Source of the DNA: JBLIRR01 sp049472395 | Lineage (GTDB): Bacteria; SZUA-182; DTGQ01; JBLIRR01 | NCBI GenBank assembly: GCA_049472395.1 | Contig: JBLIRR010000001.1 | Coordinates: 124,001 to 188,000 of the forward strand | DNA: 64,000 nt | Direction of reading: 5' to 3' | Shown here: positions 37,237-44,744 of the stretch, one piece after another | Numbering within the stretch: the stretch's first letter is position 1 | Layout of the letters: the number at the start of each line of letters is the position of its first letter | The notes under the pieces: model-generated | Told to the model about the DNA's origin: nothing | Databases searched by the model: none | Seen by the model: only the letters and a program-made list of their open reading frames with translations | Position numbers and translations under genes: made by a program

Positions 37237-37326
37237 AGGTTCATAAAAATATAATAAAACATAATCAAGATGAATGTCAAAATTTTTTACAAAATCATCT
37301 AAAAGGAAGGGTAAACAGGAGATACT

Positions 37327-38472
37327 ATGAGAAAGAAAGATTTTTTATTTACCTCTGAATCGGTTACTGAAGGACATCCTGATAAAATTGCAGATCAAAT
37401 CTCGGACGCAATTCTCGATAATGTAATGGCCCAGGATCCCAGAGGAAGAGTTGCGTGTGAGACCCTTGTCACAACCGGTCTTACTTTTATCGCGGGAGAA
37501 ATCACCACTGATTGCTATATTGATATACCCAAAATTGCTCGGAATACTATTCAGGAGATCGGCTATACTGATGCTAATTTCGGATTTGATTATAAAACGT
37601 GTGCCATTTTAACCTCTATTGACGAACAATCTTCAGATATTGCGCAAGGAGTCGATATCGGTGGCGCAGGTGATCAAGGCCTTATGTTCGGATATGCATG
37701 TGATGAAACACCGGAATATATGCCGATGCCAATTATTTTAGCTCACAAGTTAACAAAAAGGCTCTCTGAAGTAAGACGTATGGGAACATTAAATTATTTA
37801 CGACCCGATGGTAAATCCCAAGTAACCATAGAATATCAAGATCATAAACCTCTTCGCGCAGATAATATAGTAATTTCCTGCCAGCATAGTCCGGACGTGC
37901 CAATGGAAGAAATAAGAGAAGGCATCATTACAGAGGTTATCAAATATATAATTCCTCCCGGGCTTATTGATAATGACACTATTTTTCATATTAATCCCAC
38001 TGGCAGGTTTGTTATTGGCGGACCTCAGGGGGATTGCGGATTGACAGGAAGAAAAATCATTGTCGATACCTATGGTGGAATAGGGAGTCATGGGGGCGGC
38101 GCATTTTCCGGCAAAGATCCCTCAAAGGTCGACAGAACCGCCTCTTATATGGCACGATATATTGCTAAAAATATTGTCGCCTCCGGCATTGCAACACGAT
38201 GTGAGGTACAATTGGCATATGCCATAGGTGTTGCCGAACCAGTATCCATTATGGTAGATACATTCGGCACAGGAAAACTTCCCTTAAAAAGAATCAGTGA
38301 ATTAATTAGAGAACATTTTGAATTAACACCTGAGGGAATGATTAAATCTCTAGACCTTAGACGGCCTATTTTCAGAAAAACTGCTGCTTTCGGGCATTTT
38401 GGCAGGATGGAACCTGAATTTACATGGGAAAAAACGGATAAAGCCAATATATTAAAAAATGCTATAGAATAA
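37327..38472 (+). CDS. metK: S-adenosylmethionine synthetase
   Basis: MetK makes S-adenosylmethionine from methionine and ATP. The N-terminus SESVTEGHPDKIADQISDAILD and the internal GGAGDQGLMFGYA and GGGAFSGKDPSKVDRTASYM motifs are family signatures, and the 381-residue length is normal. AGGAG stands six bases before the ATG. The gene leads a long plus-strand run and has its own promoter. SAM made here also serves radical SAM enzymes such as the one at 5254-6339. Confidence 0.97.
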   Translation: MRKKDFLFTSESVTEGHPDKIADQISDAILDNVMAQDPRGRVACETLVTTGLTFIAGEITTDCYIDIPKIARNTIQEIGYTDANFGFDYKTCAILTSIDEQSSDIAQGVDIGGAGDQGLMFGYACDETPEYMPMPIILAHKLTKRLSEVRRMGTLNYLRPDGKSQVTIEYQDHKPLRADNIVISCQHSPDVPMEEIREGIITEVIKYIIPPGLIDNDTIFHINPTGRFVIGGPQGDCGLTGRKIIVDTYGGIGSHGGGAFSGKDPSKVDRTASYMARYIAKNIVASGIATRCEVQLAYAIGVAEPVSIMVDTFGTGKLPLKRISELIREHFELTPEGMIKSLDLRRPIFRKTAAFGHFGRMEPEFTWEKTDKANILKNAIE

Positions 38473-38478
38473 AATTTT

Positions 38479-38988
38479 ATGGTTATTATAAGACTTTTTC
38501 CCATCATTATATCGTTGTTGCTTTTTCTCTCTTTTATTAATGGCGCATGGGGAGAAAGTCTTTCCACACAACTGCAGACAATAAAAAATTTATGTGTCAA
38601 GGAGACTGAGGGGGCCGATCTTACGTGGGAGCTGTGTGCTGACAAAGCTATTATTGATGAAAGCACGCAGCTTATTACCCTTGATAAACCCAAATTAACC
38701 TATCAGCTTCTCACTGGGGAAAAAATTCAACTGAAAGGCAATTCCGGCACAGCCAATTTACTTCGAAATAAAATCTCCGTGTGGGGGAATATTAAAGCCA
38801 CATCTAACCAAGGCATTGATTTTGAAACAGAAGCCCTTGTCTGGGATGCACAAAAGAGAATTATAACCACTGAAAATTCTATCCATCTCACAAGGTCGGA
38901 TATGGAATTCTCAGGTGAAGGACTCCACGCTGATATCGCTCTTAAGAAACTAAACATAAAAAAAAAAGTTGAGACAATTATTTACTAA
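38479..38988 (+). CDS. lptC: LptC-like lipopolysaccharide export protein
   Basis: The 169-residue product has an N-terminal hydrophobic anchor (about residues 5-24). A beta-rich domain follows, with alternating strands such as EKIQLKGNSGTANLLRN and DMEFSGEGLHADI, as in the LptC/OstA-like fold. LptC is the inner-membrane partner that hands LPS to LptA. The position directly before lptA and lptB supports the name. Sequence conservation in this family is low, so it could also be annotated simply as an OstA-like protein. It starts six bases after metK and overlaps the next gene by 20. Confidence 0.75.
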   Translation: MVIIRLFPIIISLLLFLSFINGAWGESLSTQLQTIKNLCVKETEGADLTWELCADKAIIDESTQLITLDKPKLTYQLLTGEKIQLKGNSGTANLLRNKISVWGNIKATSNQGIDFETEALVWDAQKRIITTENSIHLTRSDMEFSGEGLHADIALKKLNIKKKVETIIY

Positions 38989-39484
38989 TTCACTAATTAA
39001 ATATTACCTTTCTTTTACCCTAATCTCTTTCTGTTTCTTTTTTATAAAAATGGTATATCCTCAAACCACGCAAAAAGATGAACCTATTACCATAACATCT
39101 CATCAAGTTGAAATAGACAATAAAAAGAAAGTAGCCCTCTATTCCGGCAATGTTCTTGTCAGTAAAGGTGAGCTTTCAATGACCGCACAAAAAGTAGAAA
39201 TATATTTTGGTGATAAGGAGGGTGAACTTACCTTAATAAAGGCTACGAGAGAGGTACATATTAATTGGAAAGAGTATGAGGCTCACGCCGACGTATGTAT
39301 TTATAACAATCAAACACAAGAAATTACTCTCTCAGGTAATCCTGAAATAAAACAAGGTGGTAATTGGGTAAAAGGAGAAAGTATCACCTATTTACTCTCA
39401 GAGGAGCGTGTTATCGTTAAAGGGAGTGTCGAAACAATAATTGATAAGAAAAGCACACATTTCTCTCATGAACAGGACCGTTAA
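38969..39484 (+). CDS. lptA: LptA-like periplasmic LPS-transport protein (OstA domain)
   Basis: A signal or anchor segment (about residues 11-30) precedes an OstA/LptA domain. Its diagnostic pattern is PITITSHQVEIDNKKKVALYSGNVLVSKGELSMTAQKVEI, quoted here in two parts: PITITSHQVEIDN and ALYSGNVLVSKGELSMTAQ. LptA oligomers form the periplasmic bridge that carries LPS to the outer membrane. The gene overlaps lptC upstream and lptB downstream, the usual lptCAB order. The 171-residue length is normal. Confidence 0.88.
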   Translation: MRQLFTNSLIKYYLSFTLISFCFFFIKMVYPQTTQKDEPITITSHQVEIDNKKKVALYSGNVLVSKGELSMTAQKVEIYFGDKEGELTLIKATREVHINWKEYEAHADVCIYNNQTQEITLSGNPEIKQGGNWVKGESITYLLSEERVIVKGSVETIIDKKSTHFSHEQDR

Positions 39485-40217
39485 TAATCATAACTTCGAG
39501 AGGTTGGAAGCCAGATGCATCCTCAAATCTTTTAACGCGCGAGAGGTAGTAAAAGGTGTATCCTTAAGGGTAAACAGAGGAGAAGTGGTCGGTCTGTTAG
39601 GACCCAACGGAGCAGGGAAAACCACCACATTTAATATTATTATTGGCCATACAAAGCCGGATAGTGGGGATATACTCCTCAATGAAATGATAATTTCTGA
39701 TCTTCAGATGTACAAAAGGGCACGATTAGGAATAGGATATTTACCTCAAGAATCCTCTATTTTTAGAAAATTAACGGTTGAAGAAAATATAATGGCTATT
39801 CTGGAAACCACACACCTGGATAGTTACAAGAGGAAAGAGCGGCTGAAGACTTTATTGGAAGAATTTAATCTTATCTTTCGTTCTTCCCAGAAAGCAGGGA
39901 CTCTCTCTGGGGGAGAACGCAGACGATTGGAGATAACAAGAACCCTTGCAATATCTCCTATTTTTATTCTCCTCGATGAACCTTTTGCCGGTATTGATCC
40001 CATTGCTGTGGATGAGATTCAGAGTATAATTGCGCGCCTTACCCAGCAAGGCATTGGAATAATTATTACTGATCATAATGTAAGAGAAACCCTTGAAATT
40101 ACCAATCGTTCATATATAATTTATAATGGTTATGTTATGGTCGAAGGGACCTCCGATGATTTGATTAATGATCCGGAAGTGAGAAAATTGTATCTAGGAG
40201 ATAATTTTACAATGTAG
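39468..40217 (+). CDS. lptB: LPS export ABC transporter ATP-binding protein
   Basis: The Walker A motif GPNGAGKTTT, the LSGGERRRLEI signature, the Walker B FILLDEPFAGIDPIAVDEI and the switch His in IIITDHNVRE are all typical of LptB, the ATPase driving LPS extraction with LptF and LptG. LptFG are not in the window. The open frame begins with a TTG at 39441; the ATG at 39468 is preferred, still overlapping lptA by 17 bases, though no strong ribosome site precedes it and coupled translation is likely. Confidence 0.95.
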   Translation: MNRTVNNHNFERLEARCILKSFNAREVVKGVSLRVNRGEVVGLLGPNGAGKTTTFNIIIGHTKPDSGDILLNEMIISDLQMYKRARLGIGYLPQESSIFRKLTVEENIMAILETTHLDSYKRKERLKTLLEEFNLIFRSSQKAGTLSGGERRRLEITRTLAISPIFILLDEPFAGIDPIAVDEIQSIIARLTQQGIGIIITDHNVRETLEITNRSYIIYNGYVMVEGTSDDLINDPEVRKLYLGDNFTM

Positions 40218-40230
40218 TGATAATTAACAC

Positions 40231-40259
40231 TTGACATTATATTCCTATTATGTTATTGT
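40231..40259 (+). promoter_or_regulatory. probable sigma-70 promoter upstream of the HU/IHF gene
   Basis: A perfect TTGACA (40231-40236) is followed after 17 bases by TATTGT. It could give the HU/IHF-rpoN-pts half of the run a transcript independent of metK-lpt. The -10 match is only moderate. Confidence 0.45.
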
Positions 40260-40332
40260 TATATCTACATATTTTTTGAAATATCAAATGCAAAGTAACC
40301 TTAATTCGCTTTTCAAATGAAAGGAGGCCTAG

Positions 40333-40608
40333 ATGACAAAGGCAGATTTGGTGCATGAAATCTCAAAATCGACTGAATTAACAAAAAAGGAAACAGAACT
40401 TGTTATCAAAACAGTCTTTGATAGTATTACAGATGCTCTTTCTAAAGGAGACAAGGTTGAATTAAGAGGATTTGGTAGTTTTCGCGTGCGAGACAGAAAG
40501 GCCAGACAGGGGAGAAATCCAAAAACAGGGACAATCGTCAATGTCCCTGAAAAAAAAGTTCCCTTTTTTAAAGCAGGAAAAGAACTAAGAACTATGGTTG
40601 ATATGTAA
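40333..40608 (+). CDS. HU/IHF-family DNA-binding protein
   Basis: The 91-residue protein has the whole HU/IHF fold. A helical N-terminus (MTKADLVHEISKSTELTKK) is followed by VELRGFGSFRVRDRKARQGRNP, the DNA-bending arm with its proline (RNPKTG), and the PFFKAGKELR end. The FRVR/RQGRNPKTG arm looks more IHF-like than HU-like, but the subunit cannot be assigned. AAGGAGG stands five bases before the start. IHF bends DNA at sigma-54 promoters, and rpoN is the next gene; this link is suggestive only. Confidence 0.92.
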   Translation: MTKADLVHEISKSTELTKKETELVIKTVFDSITDALSKGDKVELRGFGSFRVRDRKARQGRNPKTGTIVNVPEKKVPFFKAGKELRTMVDM

Positions 40609-40718
40609 TCATTTTACCGATTAATAAAATAGGTAGAAAAAGATCTGAATAAGGAAAAAGGAGATAAATGAAGTGTTCTTGTTGAGAATTTGGCCAAAAA
40701 AAACAAGGAGGAACAATC

Positions 40719-42209
40719 ATGGCCTTTGATATGAAACCATCTCTCGGGTTGCAGATGAAACTCACTCAACGGCTAATGATGACTCCTATGCTCCAGCAGT
40801 CTATAAAATTGTTACAGTTATCACGTCTTGAGTTAACTGGAATTGTGCATCAAGAACTGCAGGAGAATCCACTACTTGAAGAAGTAACCACTGTGAACAC
40901 TGATAACAATTCAACTATGAGCGAGATAGATAAGGGCCAATTCGATGAAGAGAATATCAAACCTGAGGACATAAAATTAAGCGATGGTGAACAATTATTC
41001 AAATCACAGGATGATATTGACTGGCAAAATTATTTGGATGACAGCAGGCAAGAAATAATACCGGCAACTCCACAGGATGACAAAGAGTACCCTGCTCTTG
41101 AGAATATGCTTTCAACGTCCCAAAACCTTTACAACCATCTCATGTGGCAACTCAGAATGTCGTATGGGATGACTGACGAGGAATTTGAGATAGGGGAGTT
41201 AATTATTGGAAATATAGATGATAATGGATATTTACAGACAAATCTTGAAGAAATTGCCCATGAATCAGGCAAACCAATAGAATTGTGTCAAAAAATCCTT
41301 ACCACCATACAAGGTTTTGACCCATTAGGGGTAGGGGCACGAACTCCTCAAGAATGCCTTACCCTTCAAATTCAGGAAGAAGACCCTGGTAAGGCTGAGC
41401 TTCTGAAAAAAATTATCAATGAGCATTTAAAGAGTTTAGAGTCAAAGGATTATCATGCTATCGCGTCTGATCTCAAAATTTCCATTGACACATTAAAAGA
41501 ATTGATAGATATTATTTTAAGTTATGATCCCAAACCTGGCCGTAGTTTTAATCCTGACATCGCCACTACAATCATTCCCGATGTATATATCTATAAGGTA
41601 GACAATGACTATGTCATTAGTTTGAATGATGAAGGGCTTCCTCAATTAAGAATAAGCAATGCATATCGGCAAATTTTGAGAAAAGGAAATAACGGATCAC
41701 CCAAAACACGGAAATATGTCGAGGAAAAGCTCCGTTCTGCAATATGGCTTATAAAAAGTATCCAGCAACGACAAAGAACTCTTTATAACGTCACAAAAAG
41801 CATTGTTAATTATCAGCGGGATTTCCTTGATAAGGGCTTGGCCTATCTCAGACCTTTAACATTGGTTGAGGTGGCAAATGAAATCAATATGCATGAATCC
41901 ACCGTGAGCAGAGTAACTACTAATAAATATGCACACACGCCTATGGGTATTTATAGTTTAAAATTTTTCTTCAATTCTGGATTTAAAAGGGCCCAGGGTG
42001 ACTATATTTCTTCCCTACGAGTGAAAGATTTACTTACTGAGATGATTAAAAATGAAGATCCGAAAAAGCCTTATAGTGATAGTCAATTATTAGATCTCCT
42101 TGCGAAAAGAGGTATTAATATTGCCAGAAGGACCATTGCAAAATACCGCGAAGAATTAAAAATTCTCCCATCTCAGAAAAGAAAGATAATATACTCTTCA
42201 AAATTATAA
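40719..42209 (+). CDS. rpoN: RNA polymerase sigma-54 factor
   Basis: RpoN directs polymerase to GG/GC (-24/-12) promoters and needs an ATP-driven activator. The Gln-rich region I (LGLQMKLTQRLMMTPMLQQSIKLLQL) is quoted here by its ends LGLQMKLTQR and QQSIKLLQL. The acidic region II, the core-binding domain, the helix-turn-helix (VEVANEINMHESTVSRV) and the RpoN box near the C-terminus (ARRTIAKYREELKILPS) are all complete. Length is 496 residues and AAGGAGG precedes the ATG. A promoter perfectly matching its target lies at 764-781 in this window. Confidence 0.97.
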   Translation: MAFDMKPSLGLQMKLTQRLMMTPMLQQSIKLLQLSRLELTGIVHQELQENPLLEEVTTVNTDNNSTMSEIDKGQFDEENIKPEDIKLSDGEQLFKSQDDIDWQNYLDDSRQEIIPATPQDDKEYPALENMLSTSQNLYNHLMWQLRMSYGMTDEEFEIGELIIGNIDDNGYLQTNLEEIAHESGKPIELCQKILTTIQGFDPLGVGARTPQECLTLQIQEEDPGKAELLKKIINEHLKSLESKDYHAIASDLKISIDTLKELIDIILSYDPKPGRSFNPDIATTIIPDVYIYKVDNDYVISLNDEGLPQLRISNAYRQILRKGNNGSPKTRKYVEEKLRSAIWLIKSIQQRQRTLYNVTKSIVNYQRDFLDKGLAYLRPLTLVEVANEINMHESTVSRVTTNKYAHTPMGIYSLKFFFNSGFKRAQGDYISSLRVKDLLTEMIKNEDPKKPYSDSQLLDLLAKRGINIARRTIAKYREELKILPSQKRKIIYSSKL

Positions 42210-42224
42210 TTAGGAGGTTCTGTA

Positions 42225-42785
42225 ATGCAGATATCGGTGACATCTAGGCACATGGAATTAACAGAAGCCTTAAAGAATTATGTCAAAAGCAAGATAGTTA
42301 AATTAAACAAATACTTAGATGACATATTGGATGCCAATATTATTCTGTCTGTAGAAAATAAACATAGGCATATTGCAGAAATTACCCTCACCGCGCGAGG
42401 AATGACCTTTAATAGTGAAAATACGACAGATAATATGTACTCATCCATAGATCGGGTAATAGATAAACTTGAGGCTCAAGTCAAAAAATTTAAGGAGAAA
42501 AAAAAGGAACACAAACAGAAGCATAAAATTCCCTCCAAGGAAATGCACCTCACCTCAGAGCTTATGAGCGCTGAAATTTTAGAGAAAAAAGATAGTACAA
42601 TAGACTTAATAAAGACAAAGCGTGTGAACTTGGAGCATATGACGGTCGATGATGCCATAAATAATATCGGTTCTGATAATTTCCAATGTTTTATGTTCAT
42701 AAATATCAGAACCAATGAAATCAATACTATTTATAAAAATCCTGAGGGAAAACTAATCGTACTTGAGCCAGATTTTCGAGTCTGA
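42225..42785 (+). CDS. hpf: ribosome hibernation-promoting factor, long form
   Basis: The N-terminal HPF/RaiA domain (about residues 1-100, MQISVTSRHMELTEALKNYV) is followed by a charged linker and a C-terminal dimerisation domain (about 130-186, MTVDDAINNIGSDNFQCFMF). This is the long form that pairs ribosomes into 100S particles by itself. It normally follows rpoN in this gene order and acts in stationary phase. An AGGAGG site stands eight bases before the ATG. Confidence 0.95.
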   Translation: MQISVTSRHMELTEALKNYVKSKIVKLNKYLDDILDANIILSVENKHRHIAEITLTARGMTFNSENTTDNMYSSIDRVIDKLEAQVKKFKEKKKEHKQKHKIPSKEMHLTSELMSAEILEKKDSTIDLIKTKRVNLEHMTVDDAINNIGSDNFQCFMFINIRTNEINTIYKNPEGKLIVLEPDFRV

Positions 42786-42810
42786 CTAATGGTCAATTGG
42801 AGGTTAGCCT

Positions 42811-43269
42811 ATGAAGATTCTAGATGTTTTATCACCAGAGGTTATAAATGCAGAATTAGTAGTAGATACGAAGACAGAGGTTTTATCAAGTCTCGTAAAT
42901 CTTTTATACGAAAATAATAAAATAAAGGATAAAGAGAAGGTTCTTCATATATTACTTGAGCGGGAAAAACTTGGAAGTACAGGAATAGGCGCAGGAATTG
43001 CAATTCCTCATGGAAAATATAATGACATTGAAACACTTGTAGCAGCTTTCGGCAGATCTATGAAGGGAGTAGATTTTGAAGCAGAAGACAAAAAGCCTGT
43101 CTTCTTATTCTTTTTATTTTTGGCTCCCGAAAGTGCGGCAAATCTTCATTTAAGAATTCTTGCGAGAATATCACGCTTATTAAAGAGAGAAAGCTTTCGT
43201 GAAAAGCTTCTAGAGGCCAGAGATGCCCGCGATATCTTAGAAGTTATTCGTAAAGAAGAAGAGGAATAA
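42811..43269 (+). CDS. ptsN: nitrogen-regulatory PTS enzyme IIA
   Basis: The 152-residue EIIA-Ntr domain carries the phospho-accepting His67 in GIAIPHGK and the LGSTGIGAG lead-in. It receives phosphate from the PTS phospho-relay and signals to transport and regulatory proteins rather than moving sugar. It follows hpf by 25 bases with GGAGG upstream and precedes hprK by two bases, so it belongs to the same transcript. Confidence 0.95.
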   Translation: MKILDVLSPEVINAELVVDTKTEVLSSLVNLLYENNKIKDKEKVLHILLEREKLGSTGIGAGIAIPHGKYNDIETLVAAFGRSMKGVDFEAEDKKPVFLFFLFLAPESAANLHLRILARISRLLKRESFREKLLEARDARDILEVIRKEEEE

Positions 43270-43271
43270 TA

Positions 43272-44258
43272 ATGGGGACGCGCTTCCATAATACGGGAGC
43301 TTCTTCCTCAGAAGAGCCTTATTTGAAAAAAGAATATATTACAATTCATAACCTCATTGACAACAAAGAATTACAATTAACTTTATTAACTTCACAAAAA
43401 TCAGGTTTGGATAATAAAATTTCAAGCAGTAAAATAGAAAGATTGAGATTTCCTGTGGCGCATTACAATGAAACCATTATCCCAGAAAGTATTATGCTGC
43501 TTGAGAAAAAAAAATTAGCCCATATTTATACACAGAAGCAGAGTGAACAAGTTGATATATTTACTACATTGAGTAGAATCCCGGTATCTTGTTTTTTAAT
43601 TACAGAGAATAAAAAGAGTTGTAACCTGTTGATTGAAATAGCAGAAAAGAAGAAAAAACCTGTCTTATATATAAGAGACCAAAAACTCGCCTTTATCTTG
43701 CCTAAGATTATTTTTTACCTTAAAACCCAATTGTCAAAAGAAATCTTTGTTCATGGGACTTTCTTAAATATCTTGGGATTAGGTGTGCTTCTTATTGGCA
43801 AAAGCGGCATCGGAAAAAGTGAAGGTGCCCTTGCTCTTATTTCCTTAGGTCATCAACTTATAGCTGACGATGTTGTAAAGATCCGTGTACTTCATCCCTA
43901 TACATTAGTTGGAACGGCGCCTTCCTTAATCCGTTATCATATGGAAATCAGGGGATTAGGAATTATTAATATTTTAGAGCTTTTCGGCAGTAATGCAGTA
44001 ATGGAGAAAAAAGAGATTGACCTTATCATATCTATGGAAAAATGGGTTAATGATCATGAATATGACCGTCTCGGCTCAGATCAATTATGGATAAAATTTC
44101 TAGGTGTCACATTACCCCTTATTAGATTGCCTGTGGCTCCCGGACGGCATATTGGCGTAATTATCGAAGCAGGAGTCCGAAGACAACTTCTAATAAAAAA
44201 GGGGATTAATCCAGCGCGAGAGTTGGAAAAAAAAATTATCCATAATTTTTGTCCCTAA
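43272..44258 (+). CDS. hprK: HPr kinase/phosphorylase
   Basis: HprK phosphorylates and dephosphorylates a serine of HPr according to metabolic state. The P-loop GKSGIGKS (residues 176-183), the conserved His in VHGTF, the ADDVVKI segment and the EIRGLGIINI signature are intact. The 328-residue length with an N-terminal regulatory domain is normal. Its target serine is present in the HPr-Enzyme I fusion encoded at 46932-48980. GAGGA seven bases before the ATG lies within the end of ptsN. Confidence 0.95.
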   Translation: MGTRFHNTGASSSEEPYLKKEYITIHNLIDNKELQLTLLTSQKSGLDNKISSSKIERLRFPVAHYNETIIPESIMLLEKKKLAHIYTQKQSEQVDIFTTLSRIPVSCFLITENKKSCNLLIEIAEKKKKPVLYIRDQKLAFILPKIIFYLKTQLSKEIFVHGTFLNILGLGVLLIGKSGIGKSEGALALISLGHQLIADDVVKIRVLHPYTLVGTAPSLIRYHMEIRGLGIINILELFGSNAVMEKKEIDLIISMEKWVNDHEYDRLGSDQLWIKFLGVTLPLIRLPVAPGRHIGVIIEAGVRRQLLIKKGINPARELEKKIIHNFCP

Positions 44259-44291
44259 AGAGATATAATGTATGAGGAGAATAGTGAGATC

Positions 44292-44705
44292 ATGATAGGA
44301 ATTATTATTGTTGCGCATGGCAATTTGGCTCAGGCTTTTCTGCAAACTATGGAAATGATCATAGGTCCGCAGGAAGGTTTTGAAATTATCTCTATTGATT
44401 CTATTGATAAATTTGAGCAGGCACGACAAGATCTGGAACAGGCAATTAGGAGAGTAGATAGTGGATCAGGCGTCATCATTTTAACTGATATGTTTGGAGG
44501 GACCCCTTCAAACTTAAGTTTATCCTTTTTAAAAGAAAAAAAAATAGAAGTGGTAACAGGGATAAATCTCCCCATGCTTTTAAAATTGCCGAGCTTGCGA
44601 GAAAGTCATGAATTGGAGGATCTTAAAACAATTATATGCAGGTATGGACGGGAGAAAATTGTGGTAGCCAGTGACTTATTAAGTCATAATAAAGGAGCAG
44701 AGTAA
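44292..44705 (+). CDS. PTS fructose/mannose-family EIIA component
   Basis: The start MIGIIIVAHGNLAQAFL holds the phosphorylatable His of the EIIA-Man family (His9 from the chosen start, against His10 in the classic enzyme). A stretch with TDMFGGTPSNLSLSF follows, the second family signature. No EIIB, EIIC or EIID gene accompanies it, so it probably works in signalling. The frame opens at 44268, but the ATG at 44292 puts the His at the family position; neither start has a perfect ribosome site. Confidence 0.88.
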   Translation: MIGIIIVAHGNLAQAFLQTMEMIIGPQEGFEIISIDSIDKFEQARQDLEQAIRRVDSGSGVIILTDMFGGTPSNLSLSFLKEKKIEVVTGINLPMLLKLPSLRESHELEDLKTIICRYGREKIVVASDLLSHNKGAE

Positions 44706-44744
44706 TTATTAGAGGAGTGTGGTAAAGGCATTGAGAAAGTCAGA

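Noticed and set aside
37237..37326. SAM riboswitch in front of metK
   Set aside because: The leader is short and AT-rich, and no paired helices or conserved core of a SAM-I/II/III-type aptamer could be drawn.
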